From Bacteroidota bacterium (GTDB taxonomy: Bacteria; Bacteroidota; Bacteroidia; Flavobacteriales_D; Sanyastnellaceae), in NCBI GenBank assembly GCA_002746975.1, contig NVXE01000006.1, forward strand, positions 121,110-185,109: a stretch of 64,000 nucleotides of DNA. The letters are read 5' to 3'. Positions 40,250 to 47,356 of the stretch are shown here, in pieces. The position numbers and the translations under genes were made by a program. Numbering within the stretch: the stretch's first letter is position 1; each line of letters begins with the position of its first letter. The notes under the pieces were generated by a model. It was given only the letters and a program-made list of their open reading frames with translations, searched no databases and was not told the origin of the DNA.

Positions 40250-42300
40250 GGACAAGCTGTACCTATATAATAAAGGAAGGATAGCAGGTCATAAACTGTT
40301 ACGGTCCCATCTTCATTTAAATCAACCGTACATCCCGGTCCTATACAACCAAACGAACCCAATATTTCTAATAAATCCATAACATTGATAGTGTTATCGA
40401 AATTAAAATCTCCAGGGCATAAACTGTGTTCTGAGAATTGAAAAATACCATCGCAATTATTATCAAAACCTTGGTAAGTACCTGATGCTCCAGGATATAT
40501 TACTGCTTGACCATCGTTACAATCTGATGAATCTTGAACATATCCAGCTGGAGGAGCACACATTAATACCTCTCCTAACGGATCGCCAAACCCATCATTA
40601 TCGTCATCAGGAAACCAGGCTAGTAGAGTAACATTATCATCAATAACACCATTACAATTGTTATCCTGAAAATCACAAACCTCTACTGCTAATGGAAATG
40701 AAACAGCTCTACTATCATCACAATCATTTGAGTTATTAACGTAATTTAATCCATTTAAATTATCTCCTGTACATGCGATAATAGAACTGTACGGATTTCC
40801 ATAACCATCACCATCATTATCTAAATACATAAATGAATTATAGGATGTCGAAAACGTAACGTTTGCTTCAAACCTATTAAAAGCCGTCTCCAGAACCCAA
40901 ACTGGATTTACTAAATCCGAAAAAGATGAAGAGCCTAGAATGTAACCTAAAGTTGAAGAACCTGGCTCTACAAGACTCGGTGTTGAAGTAATCCCTACGG
41001 GATAAGCTCCAATTGGCACACCTTGAACTGACAAATAGTAGGGCCCAGTAAGCCCTAAAGGCACAGTGACGTTAAAACTTACCCAATCACTATCGCACCA
41101 AAAATCATCTAACACTTCCACCGTAAAAACCTTTTGCTTTACAACAAAGAGCCCCCTATCTATTGAAGAAACAGCAATTAATCCGGATTCGAAAAATGGA
41201 TAGTTTGACCATGTTCCTAAAAATCCCTTTGCATCAGTCTCTGGATAAACATCGAAGAAAGCAATCTCAGTTAATATTCCAGAACTCCAATCTTTTGCGC
41301 TTAGAACCCTTAATCCCCCCTTGTAGTTGCTTTGGAATACTAGCTCGCCAACAATATACTGGTTGTGGTCTGTAGTATTAATGTCAGAAATGTTCTCACC
41401 AACTAGGATAGGTATATCTAAGTTTTGCATATCCCAAACCATAGTTCGCGTGCCACTAACTTGATTTGACAATTCATCCAATTCATCTCCCAAAAGTGCA
41501 AAACTACCATCTTCACTTAGCCACACTTGATGAGAATAATGAGGATTTGGATATGTTGAGAATGAAATTTGAACTATGTCAGTGGGGTCTGTTACATTAA
41601 GCACTACCATGCCTATTTCATTAGCAGCAAGTAGAATTATTTGGCCTTGATAATCAGGGTCAGGTCCATTATATGAAACTATTTGTGCATCGTGGAAATA
41701 TCCCGATTCACCATAAACTCCTGTTAGCAAGGGTTGTAATGGATTAGATACATCAAAAATCATTACTCCACCTGACTGGAAGTTAGAACCCAAAACATAT
41801 ACGCTAGAAGACGGTTCGTGAACAGCTATGTTATGAGCTGAACTAAATGCAGAAGAAAAACCAGTCTCTGTCCAAGCAACAGTACCCTGAGAATCATTCC
41901 AGTTTCTAAGTTGAGTTAGGTCAAACACTTGAATTCCACTACCTGGAGCCTCTGTAACTATATATGCATAATCTCCAAGGACTTTTACATCTCTCCATAA
42001 ACTAGATACACCATGAGATGGTAACATGCCCATAAAGTGTGGTACTCCTCCACTTTCAATTTTAAGAAAGCACAATCCACTATTAGCTCCTAAAAGGATA
42101 TACTCCGTTTGTTCTACAGTATCAGTCCAGCCCCAAACATCATTAGCACCACTAATTGACATTTCCTCAAGAGACACATAGCCCATCAATTCCATGTTCA
42201 AACTCGGGAATGTAGTGTTTACAATTTGTCCAATTGCTGATTTGGTTAAAATTGTAACTATTGCAACAATTAATATGACATATTTATGTGTAGTTTCCAA
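40243..42300 (-). CDS. Secreted choice-of-anchor B protein with LVIVD repeats, MopE metal motifs and dockerin-like end
   Basis: This 685-aa secreted protein has a signal peptide of about 24 residues after a TTG start (ILIVAIVTILTKSAIGQ). LVIVD-type beta-propeller repeats run over about 35-400 (YVSLEEMSISGANDVWGWTD, GVMIFDVSNPLQPLLTGVYGE, HDAQIVSYNGPDP, FFDVYPETDAKGFLGTWSNYPFF). Two MopE/putative metal-binding units follow at about 490-625 (DNDGDGYGN..NNSNDCDDSRAV..VCDFQDNNCNGVIDD; PDDDNDGFGDP..SDCNDGQAV). The end has dockerin-like EF-hand repeats (CPGDFNFDNTINVMDLLEILGSFG and DLNEDGTVTVYDLLSFL). No T9SS domain is evident. It overlaps the ABC exporter stop by 7 nt in the convergent direction. 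A calcium-rich surface or matrix protein is likely. Confidence 0.8.
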   Translation of the reverse strand: METTHKYVILIVAIVTILTKSAIGQIVNTTFPSLNMELMGYVSLEEMSISGANDVWGWTDTVEQTEYILLGANSGLCFLKIESGGVPHFMGMLPSHGVSSLWRDVKVLGDYAYIVTEAPGSGIQVFDLTQLRNWNDSQGTVAWTETGFSSAFSSAHNIAVHEPSSSVYVLGSNFQSGGVMIFDVSNPLQPLLTGVYGESGYFHDAQIVSYNGPDPDYQGQIILLAANEIGMVVLNVTDPTDIVQISFSTYPNPHYSHQVWLSEDGSFALLGDELDELSNQVSGTRTMVWDMQNLDIPILVGENISDINTTDHNQYIVGELVFQSNYKGGLRVLSAKDWSSGILTEIAFFDVYPETDAKGFLGTWSNYPFFESGLIAVSSIDRGLFVVKQKVFTVEVLDDFWCDSDWVSFNVTVPLGLTGPYYLSVQGVPIGAYPVGITSTPSLVEPGSSTLGYILGSSSFSDLVNPVWVLETAFNRFEANVTFSTSYNSFMYLDNDGDGYGNPYSSIIACTGDNLNGLNYVNNSNDCDDSRAVSFPLAVEVCDFQDNNCNGVIDDNVTLLAWFPDDDNDGFGDPLGEVLMCAPPAGYVQDSSDCNDGQAVIYPGASGTYQGFDNNCDGIFQFSEHSLCPGDFNFDNTINVMDLLEILGSFGCIGPGCTVDLNEDGTVTVYDLLSFLYYIGTACPQ

Positions 42301-42327
42301 GGCATGATAAGATACATTAAAAACAAA

Positions 42328-42335
42328 TAACTTTG
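42328..42335 (+). promoter_or_regulatory. -7 box for the CoA transferase gene
   Basis: TAACTTTG is a perfect TAnnTTTG box. Its last three bases would be the TTG that could otherwise be read as the start codon, so the true start is more likely the GTG at 42354, 18 nt on. Confidence 0.45.
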
Positions 42336-42353
42336 ACGAATAAATCTTGTTCC

Positions 42354-43460
42354 GTGAAACACACTAACTTTGAAACATATTTACCCTTTAATGGGCTAAA
42401 AGTAATAGAACTGGCAAGCGTATTAGCGGGACCATTAGCAGGAACGTTCTTTGCAGAAGGAGGAGCTGAAGTAACTAAAGTTGAGCATCCTGTTTATGGT
42501 GACATAACTAGAAGTTGGAGGTCAAAAGAAGAGTCTCTTGAAGGTAACATCTCCTCTTACTTCGCAGCAGCTAATACTTTCAAAAAAGTTATAAAAGTAG
42601 ATTTGGCTTCTGTCGAAGGAAGAAAATGGATTGAAAGCGAACTCGAAGATTGCGATGTTTTATTACAAAATTTCAAGTCTAGTGACCTTGCAAAATTCAA
42701 CCTCACCCCAAAATATATTGCTGAGAAATTTCCTGACGTAGTTCACATTAGATTAGTCGGATTTGCAAAAGAACCTGATAGATTAGCCTATGACGTTGTC
42801 GTACAAGCAGAAACTGGCTTTATGCATATGAATGGATCTCATGATAGGCCACCATCCCGACTACCAGTAGCATTAATGGACGTACTTGCTTCTCACCAAA
42901 TCAGGTCGGCTGCCACTACTGGTCTTTTTTCTCGAGAAAAAGGAGCCACGGGTATATATGCTGAGGTAAGTTTAGAGTTGAGTGCAATTGCAGCCTTGGC
43001 AAATCAGGCAACAAATTTTTTAATGAATGGGACTATTCCTACAAGGCAAGGCTCTTTACATCCCAACATCGCACCATATGGAGAAACCCTAATGTTAAAT
43101 GATGGGGAAATTGTTCTTGCAGTAGGTAGCGACAAACAATTTAAGGCTCTATGTCAAGTTTTAGGAAATGAACAACTATCCATAGACGATAGGTTTAAGT
43201 CTAATATTTTGAGAGTAAAAAATCGTAAAATTTTACTAGAAGAATTACAAAATCTTGTTGCCTCAAAAAAACGAGATCAATTACTTAAAGAATTTCACAA
43301 ATCGAAAGTCCCTGCAGGAGCAATCAGAACTTTGGAAGAAGTCTTTAACGAAAACACCTCTGGACACTCAGCTTTAATTGAAGAGAAAATTACTGGTGAA
43401 GATCGGATGATTATTAAACCCAGAACCACTGCCTACTCTGTCATGGTATTCGGAAAGTAG
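42354..43460 (+). CDS. CaiB/BaiF family (class III) CoA transferase
   Basis: This enzyme moves CoA between carboxylic acids through an aspartyl-CoA intermediate. It is 368 aa from GTG 42354. Conserved blocks are LPFNGLKVIELASVLAGPLAGTFFAEGGAEVTKVEHPVYGDITRSW, CDVLLQNFKSSDLAKFNL and the nucleophile region PVALMDVLASHQ with the catalytic Asp at about 176, then GIYAEVSLELSAIAALANQATNFLMNG. The acid substrate is not evident. A TTG at 42333 would add 7 codons but lies in the -7 box. Its 3' end overlaps the convergent lytic transglycosylase gene by 28 bp. It stands alone. Confidence 0.88.
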   Translation: MKHTNFETYLPFNGLKVIELASVLAGPLAGTFFAEGGAEVTKVEHPVYGDITRSWRSKEESLEGNISSYFAAANTFKKVIKVDLASVEGRKWIESELEDCDVLLQNFKSSDLAKFNLTPKYIAEKFPDVVHIRLVGFAKEPDRLAYDVVVQAETGFMHMNGSHDRPPSRLPVALMDVLASHQIRSAATTGLFSREKGATGIYAEVSLELSAIAALANQATNFLMNGTIPTRQGSLHPNIAPYGETLMLNDGEIVLAVGSDKQFKALCQVLGNEQLSIDDRFKSNILRVKNRKILLEELQNLVASKKRDQLLKEFHKSKVPAGAIRTLEEVFNENTSGHSALIEEKITGEDRMIIKPRTTAYSVMVFGK

Positions 43461-44377
43461 ATGCTATAAGTTTTACCCAGCTTAACGTTTAAGTACCCCT
43501 TTCTAAGCCATGGGTTTAGAGTTTTAAGTTCACGTAGGTTGGATCCGTTTTCTAAAGCGAAATCACTCAAATTACTGATGTTTTCTGAAACTGTTACTTC
43601 CCTTACTTTATACTCAGAGTACAGATCCGAAGAAGATAATGTGAAACCGAATGACTCAGGCGAACTCATCACTTCTTTTACTGCTAGAAGACGATAGACA
43701 TACCTTCCAGTTTCAGAATTTAAATGTAAATCCCAATAATTATCTACACCTTGCTCCTTAAGGCGTTTTGCAACACCTGCACGTCCCATATTATATGAAG
43801 CCGCAGCTAAAGCCCAGCTACCAAATTTTGTGTACGATTTATTTAAATAATCACATGCCGCCCTAGTACTCTTTTCTATATCGTAACGTTCATCCACTGT
43901 TGAGCTTACTTCAAGGCCATATTCTGGAGCGGTCTTACTCATAAATTGCCAAAAGCCTCTCGCCCCTGCTGGAGAAACCGCCTGGCTTAGTCCACTTTCT
44001 ATTACTGCTAGATATTTAAAATCGTCTGGAACACCCTCCTCTTCTAAAATTCTTTCAATCAAAGGAAACCATCGCGAAGCCCTTTTCAGATACAGTATTG
44101 TAGAACTATGTCTGTATGTATTTACAATCAGTTCTCTATCAAGATTTTCCATTACACCAAACCCTTCCATTGGCACTGTCTCTCCAGCTAATTCTAAACT
44201 TTCAAAATGTGCTGCAGGAACTATAAAACTTGGAGTAACATCCTCCAAAGGTGCTACTTCTGTTACTTGAGCGGGGATACCCTCCGATTTTACAGGAACG
44301 CCTTCAGAAGAAACTGAAGCAACGAAAAGTAAACTTGTGGTGCTTATAGCTAGGGTTGTAATAATTGTATTGGGCAT
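43433..44377 (-). CDS. Periplasmic lytic transglycosylase (SLT domain, MltD-like)
   Basis: This enzyme cleaves peptidoglycan glycan strands with anhydro-ring formation. The 314-aa product has a signal peptide (1-24), a Pro/Glu-rich linker to about 55, an SLT domain at about 100-235 and a short C-terminal region that resembles a LysM-like unit (NISNLSDFALENGSNLRELKTLNPWLRKGYL). The catalytic Glu127 is in LAVIESGL; supporting motifs are SPAGARGFWQFMSKTAPEYGLEV and AAASYNMGRAGVAKRL. TAACTTTA lies 6 nt before ATG 44377, so it has its own promoter. It is 84 nt downstream of rfbC. Confidence 0.92.
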   Translation of the reverse strand: MPNTIITTLAISTTSLLFVASVSSEGVPVKSEGIPAQVTEVAPLEDVTPSFIVPAAHFESLELAGETVPMEGFGVMENLDRELIVNTYRHSSTILYLKRASRWFPLIERILEEEGVPDDFKYLAVIESGLSQAVSPAGARGFWQFMSKTAPEYGLEVSSTVDERYDIEKSTRAACDYLNKSYTKFGSWALAAASYNMGRAGVAKRLKEQGVDNYWDLHLNSETGRYVYRLLAVKEVMSSPESFGFTLSSSDLYSEYKVREVTVSENISNLSDFALENGSNLRELKTLNPWLRKGYLNVKLGKTYSIYFPNTMTE

Positions 44378-44383
44378 GACTCG

Positions 44384-44391
44384 TAAAGTTA
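44384..44391 (-). promoter_or_regulatory. -7 box for the lytic transglycosylase gene
   Basis: TAACTTTA on the minus strand is followed by 6 nt and ATG 44377. Confidence 0.35.
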
Positions 44392-44461
44392 TGCCCTCAT
44401 TTTGCTAACGCTTTATAAATCTCAAGCGGTTATTCACATGTTAATTTTGCTTACTTGCGTT

Positions 44462-45007
44462 CTAAAATGGCGACTTAAAAACGGCGAATTCAGGCGCAAT
44501 CATATCTTTATCAGAAAGTTGTGGTGATTCAACACCCCAGTTTATTCCTAAATCCGAATCATTCCATATCAATGACCTCTCACAAGAATGGTCATAGAGT
44601 GAAGTACACTTATATTGAACATGAGTGTTATCTTCTAGTGAAAGGAATCCATGAGCAAACCCTTCAGGAATCCAAAACTGCCAATTAGAAATAGCATCTA
44701 GCTTGACTGCAAAATGTAATCCGTAAGTCGGTGACGCTGTCCTAAGGTCAATGGCAACATCAAGTATCGAGCCTTGAGAAACTTTAACTAGCTTTCCTTG
44801 AGCGGATGGTGGAGTTTGAAAATGCAATCCCCTTAGAACTCCCTTATTAGAAATGCTCTCGTTATCTTGTACGAAACACACTTCTTTTCCAACAGCTTCG
44901 TTAAAAGATTTCTCATTCCAAGTCTCCATAAACTGGCCTCTTTCATCCTTAAAAACTCTAGGTCTTACTAGAATAAGACCTTCAATAAAAGTATTTTTTA
45001 ATTCCAT
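44462..45007 (-). CDS. rfbC: dTDP-4-dehydrorhamnose 3,5-epimerase
   Basis: RfbC (RmlC) epimerises dTDP-4-keto-6-deoxyglucose in dTDP-L-rhamnose synthesis, in the cytoplasm. It is 181 aa, a cupin-fold enzyme of standard length. It shows FKDERGQFMETWNEKSF at about 19-35, GVLRGLHFQTPPSAQGKLVKVSQGSILDVAIDLR with the catalytic base His62 and Lys about 72, and FWIPEGFAHGFLSLEDNTHVQYKCTSLYDHSCERSLIWND near 115-155 with the general acid Tyr. The other rml genes are not nearby. It overlaps the Wza-like gene by 1 nt, so rhamnose supply and polysaccharide export are co-transcribed here. Confidence 0.95.
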   Translation of the reverse strand: MELKNTFIEGLILVRPRVFKDERGQFMETWNEKSFNEAVGKEVCFVQDNESISNKGVLRGLHFQTPPSAQGKLVKVSQGSILDVAIDLRTASPTYGLHFAVKLDAISNWQFWIPEGFAHGFLSLEDNTHVQYKCTSLYDHSCERSLIWNDSDLGINWGVESPQLSDKDMIAPEFAVFKSPF

Positions 45008-45774
45008 TATCTAAGTCCAACAATTACAGCGTATAGCAAACTCAAAGAAGAAAATACAGAAACGATAGGTGTTATTTGGGTTAAATAACCCGATGCAATT
45101 TCCGGATTAGAACTGACGTAAATGATGTCATTTGCCTGAACTATTAACGAAGCATTTTCTAGACCCTGAATCGTGCTTAAATCGAGTAAGTAAACTTCTC
45201 TACCTTCTGGAGTGCTACGAATCAATTTAATCTTAGAAGAGATACCCCTAGACCTTACACCTCCAGCAAGAGCAAGTGCTTCTAAAACGGTTGTGTTTTT
45301 ATTCTCTAGAGTAATTACAGAGGCTTGCCCAGCCTCGCCAGGGAAAACAAGTACTCGATTATTTGTCACATTCAGTAATATATATGGGTCGTGATAGTTT
45401 TCTGAATAAGCACTTTCTATCCTAAACTCAGCCTCTTCTAAGGTCAAACCTGCTATTTCTATCTCTCCTATTTCAGGTAACTCAACCATACCTGAGGGCT
45501 TCACTCTGTAGGTGATTAAGACTCGGCTTTGGTTTAAAATATTATTCTTATCATCAGCCGTTATACCAGTACTTACTGACAAAAGACGCTCACCTCCATT
45601 TGGATACAACTGAATTGAAAGCTCGTCGTTAGGAGCAATTTTATAATCCGAAACCGAAATTTTAGATATCTTTGAGTATTCAAAATTCGGAGCAGATTGA
45701 AAAAGTAAATCTTTATTTATGGTGCAGCTCGTGCCAAATAAAGAGATTAGGGCAAAAATTACAATCATTCGCAT
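45007..45774 (-). CDS. Polysaccharide export outer-membrane lipoprotein (Wza-like)
   Basis: This 255-aa protein belongs to the polysaccharide export family (Poly_export plus SLBB). The lipobox FGTSC sets the lipid-bearing Cys at residue 17. Its polysaccharide export domain is at about 40-120 (SVSDYKIAPNDELSIQLYPNGGERLLSV, VKPSGMVELPEIGEIEIAGLTLEEAEFRIESAY). An SLBB-like domain follows at about 140-215 (VLVFPGEAGQASVITLENKNTTVLEALALAGG, KIKLIRSTPEGREVYLLDL). The end has a hydrophobic helix (TQITPIVSVFSSLSLLYAVIVGL) like the outer-membrane barrel helix of Wza. No Wzc partner is visible. The start sits 4 nt after TACCTTGC. Confidence 0.92.
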   Translation of the reverse strand: MRMIVIFALISLFGTSCTINKDLLFQSAPNFEYSKISKISVSDYKIAPNDELSIQLYPNGGERLLSVSTGITADDKNNILNQSRVLITYRVKPSGMVELPEIGEIEIAGLTLEEAEFRIESAYSENYHDPYILLNVTNNRVLVFPGEAGQASVITLENKNTTVLEALALAGGVRSRGISSKIKLIRSTPEGREVYLLDLSTIQGLENASLIVQANDIIYVSSNPEIASGYLTQITPIVSVFSSLSLLYAVIVGLR

Positions 45775-45778
45775 AAGC

Positions 45779-45786
45779 GCAAGGTA
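45779..45786 (-). promoter_or_regulatory. -7 box for the Wza-like gene
   Basis: TACCTTGC on the minus strand is followed by 4 nt and ATG 45774. Together with the divergent box at 45794 it occupies a 31-bp gap. Confidence 0.45.
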
Positions 45787-45793
45787 AGGCGAC

Positions 45794-45801
45794 TAACTTC
45801 G
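45794..45801 (+). promoter_or_regulatory. -7 box for the GNAT gene
   Basis: TAACTTCG is followed by 4 nt and ATG 45806. Confidence 0.4.
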
Positions 45802-45805
45802 CAAT

Positions 45806-46333
45806 ATGCTAGTAAATGGAAATCATAGATTACGAGCTCTCGAACCAGAAGATGCTATTCTTATATTTAGATGGGAAAATGATGCATCAACGTGGTGGCT
45901 AGGTAATACAATTACTCCTTTTAGTGAAGCTACACTTATTAAATATGCTACTGGAGACCATGATCTATATAGAGATAAGCAACTTAGATTAATGATTGAT
46001 TTTAAAATAGATGGGGAGATTTGGGGTACTGTAGGGGCCGTTGACTTATATGATTTCGATCCAAGAAATTCTAGGGCCGGAGTAGGTATCGTTATCGATC
46101 ATGATCAGCGAAAAAACGGACATGGAGAAATCGGCTTGAAAATGATAGAAGAATACGCTTTTCAACATTTGGCATTACATCAGCTTTATGCAGAAGTGCC
46201 AAGCAAACACAATCCAAGCATAAGTCTCTTTAAAAAGGCTGGTTATATCTCTTGTGAAACTAGATGCGAATGGGTTAGAGGAAGTGAAGGCTGGGAAGAT
46301 GTGGAATTAATGCAACTTATGAATCGTGTTTAA
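45806..46333 (+). CDS. GNAT family N-acetyltransferase (RimJ/RimL-like)
   Basis: This 175-aa cytoplasmic acetyltransferase is of the kind that modifies protein N-termini, spermidine or antibiotics. It opens with MLVNGNHRLRALEPEDAILIFRWENDASTWWLGN in outline (a RimJ/RimL-type start), has the acetyl-CoA binding region GVGIVIDHDQRKNGHGEIGLKMIEEYAF at about 92-119 (V-x-x-x-R-x-x-G-x-G pattern), and HQLYAEVPSKHNPSISLFKKAGYI near 130-153. The acceptor is unknown. Its stop overlaps the GTG start of mltG by 8 nt, so the two are translationally coupled, hinting at an envelope connection. Sequence alone does not define the substrate. Confidence 0.85.
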   Translation: MLVNGNHRLRALEPEDAILIFRWENDASTWWLGNTITPFSEATLIKYATGDHDLYRDKQLRLMIDFKIDGEIWGTVGAVDLYDFDPRNSRAGVGIVIDHDQRKNGHGEIGLKMIEEYAFQHLALHQLYAEVPSKHNPSISLFKKAGYISCETRCEWVRGSEGWEDVELMQLMNRV

Positions 46334-47351
46334 AAAGTATATTAAAAAATATGGCCTCCCATTAGTGGTTGTAGGTGTTTTAGGCAAAATCACCTCTCTC
46401 CTACTTGTTGTAGGAGTTTACGGGCATTGGTATGGTAAGTTATTGCCAAATGATTCTACTGACGTAATCATTTATATCGACCCAAGTCTTAAGCATGAAC
46501 AGATACTTATAGCAATTGAAAGTGGTATTAATAAGGCAGGTGGTCATGGCGATAGATTACTTAGGACGATGAAATGGCGAGGTTGGGAAAGACGCATAAA
46601 GGCGGGCAAGTATACCCTTAACGTAGGGGAAAGTGTTGGAGACGTCGCTGAGAAGTTTGCTATTGGAGACAGAGGAGCAGTAAAGGTTGTAGTTCCTGCT
46701 GGAAGAGATTTAGGTGTAATAGCTGGTAAAATATCATCGAAAATTGCAGCTGACAGTGTTGAAGTGTTTGGTTTAATAACACGTGATAGTATTCGTTGGA
46801 GAATTATTCCCAATACGTATGAAATGTGGTGGGAAACAGATGCTAACGGTGCTGTTGATAGGCTTTTGAAGGAAAATGCCAAATGGTGGAACGAAGAACG
46901 CCTAGCAAAAGCTGAAAAAATAGGTCTTTCCACAAAAGAAGTTGTGATTTTAGCATCTATCGTTCAAGCGGAAACTTCCCAGAAATCAGAAGCTCCAATT
47001 GTCGCTGGACTATACCTAAACAGATTGAAAAGAGGTCAACCTTTACAAGCAGATCCTACTTTAATTTATGCTGCCGGAGATGCTTCTATAAGACGAGTTT
47101 TATCAGTTCATAAAGAAATTGATTCTCCCTATAACACATATAAGTATGCTGGTTTGCCCCCTGGTCCTATCAGAGTTCCTGAACCTACATATTTGTTAGC
47201 TGTCCTAGATGCTGAGGAACATGATTATTTGTATATGTGTGCCGAACCTGGTGGGACAGGTAGGCACAGTTTTGCCAGAAGGTATGTTGAACATAAACGA
47301 AATGCTCGGCGTTACCAAAAATGGCTAGATAATCAACATATTTATCGATAA
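46326..47351 (+). CDS. mltG: Endolytic transglycosylase MltG
   Basis: MltG cuts nascent glycan strands at the inner membrane and so sets glycan chain length. It is 341 aa from a GTG start that overlaps the GNAT stop. One N-terminal membrane helix (LPLVVVGVLGKITSLLLVVGVYG) is followed by a LysM-like segment and the YceG domain. The catalytic Glu is at about 216 in ILASIVQAETSQKSEAPIVAGLYLNRLKRGQPLQADPTLIYA, with SPYNTYKYAGLPPGPIRVPE near 280 and the closing CAEPGGTGRHSFARRYVEHKRNARRYQKWL. The next gene starts 5 nt downstream. The family is well conserved, so the call is firm. Confidence 0.95.
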   Translation: MFKKYIKKYGLPLVVVGVLGKITSLLLVVGVYGHWYGKLLPNDSTDVIIYIDPSLKHEQILIAIESGINKAGGHGDRLLRTMKWRGWERRIKAGKYTLNVGESVGDVAEKFAIGDRGAVKVVVPAGRDLGVIAGKISSKIAADSVEVFGLITRDSIRWRIIPNTYEMWWETDANGAVDRLLKENAKWWNEERLAKAEKIGLSTKEVVILASIVQAETSQKSEAPIVAGLYLNRLKRGQPLQADPTLIYAAGDASIRRVLSVHKEIDSPYNTYKYAGLPPGPIRVPEPTYLLAVLDAEEHDYLYMCAEPGGTGRHSFARRYVEHKRNARRYQKWLDNQHIYR

Positions 47352-47356
47352 TAAAT

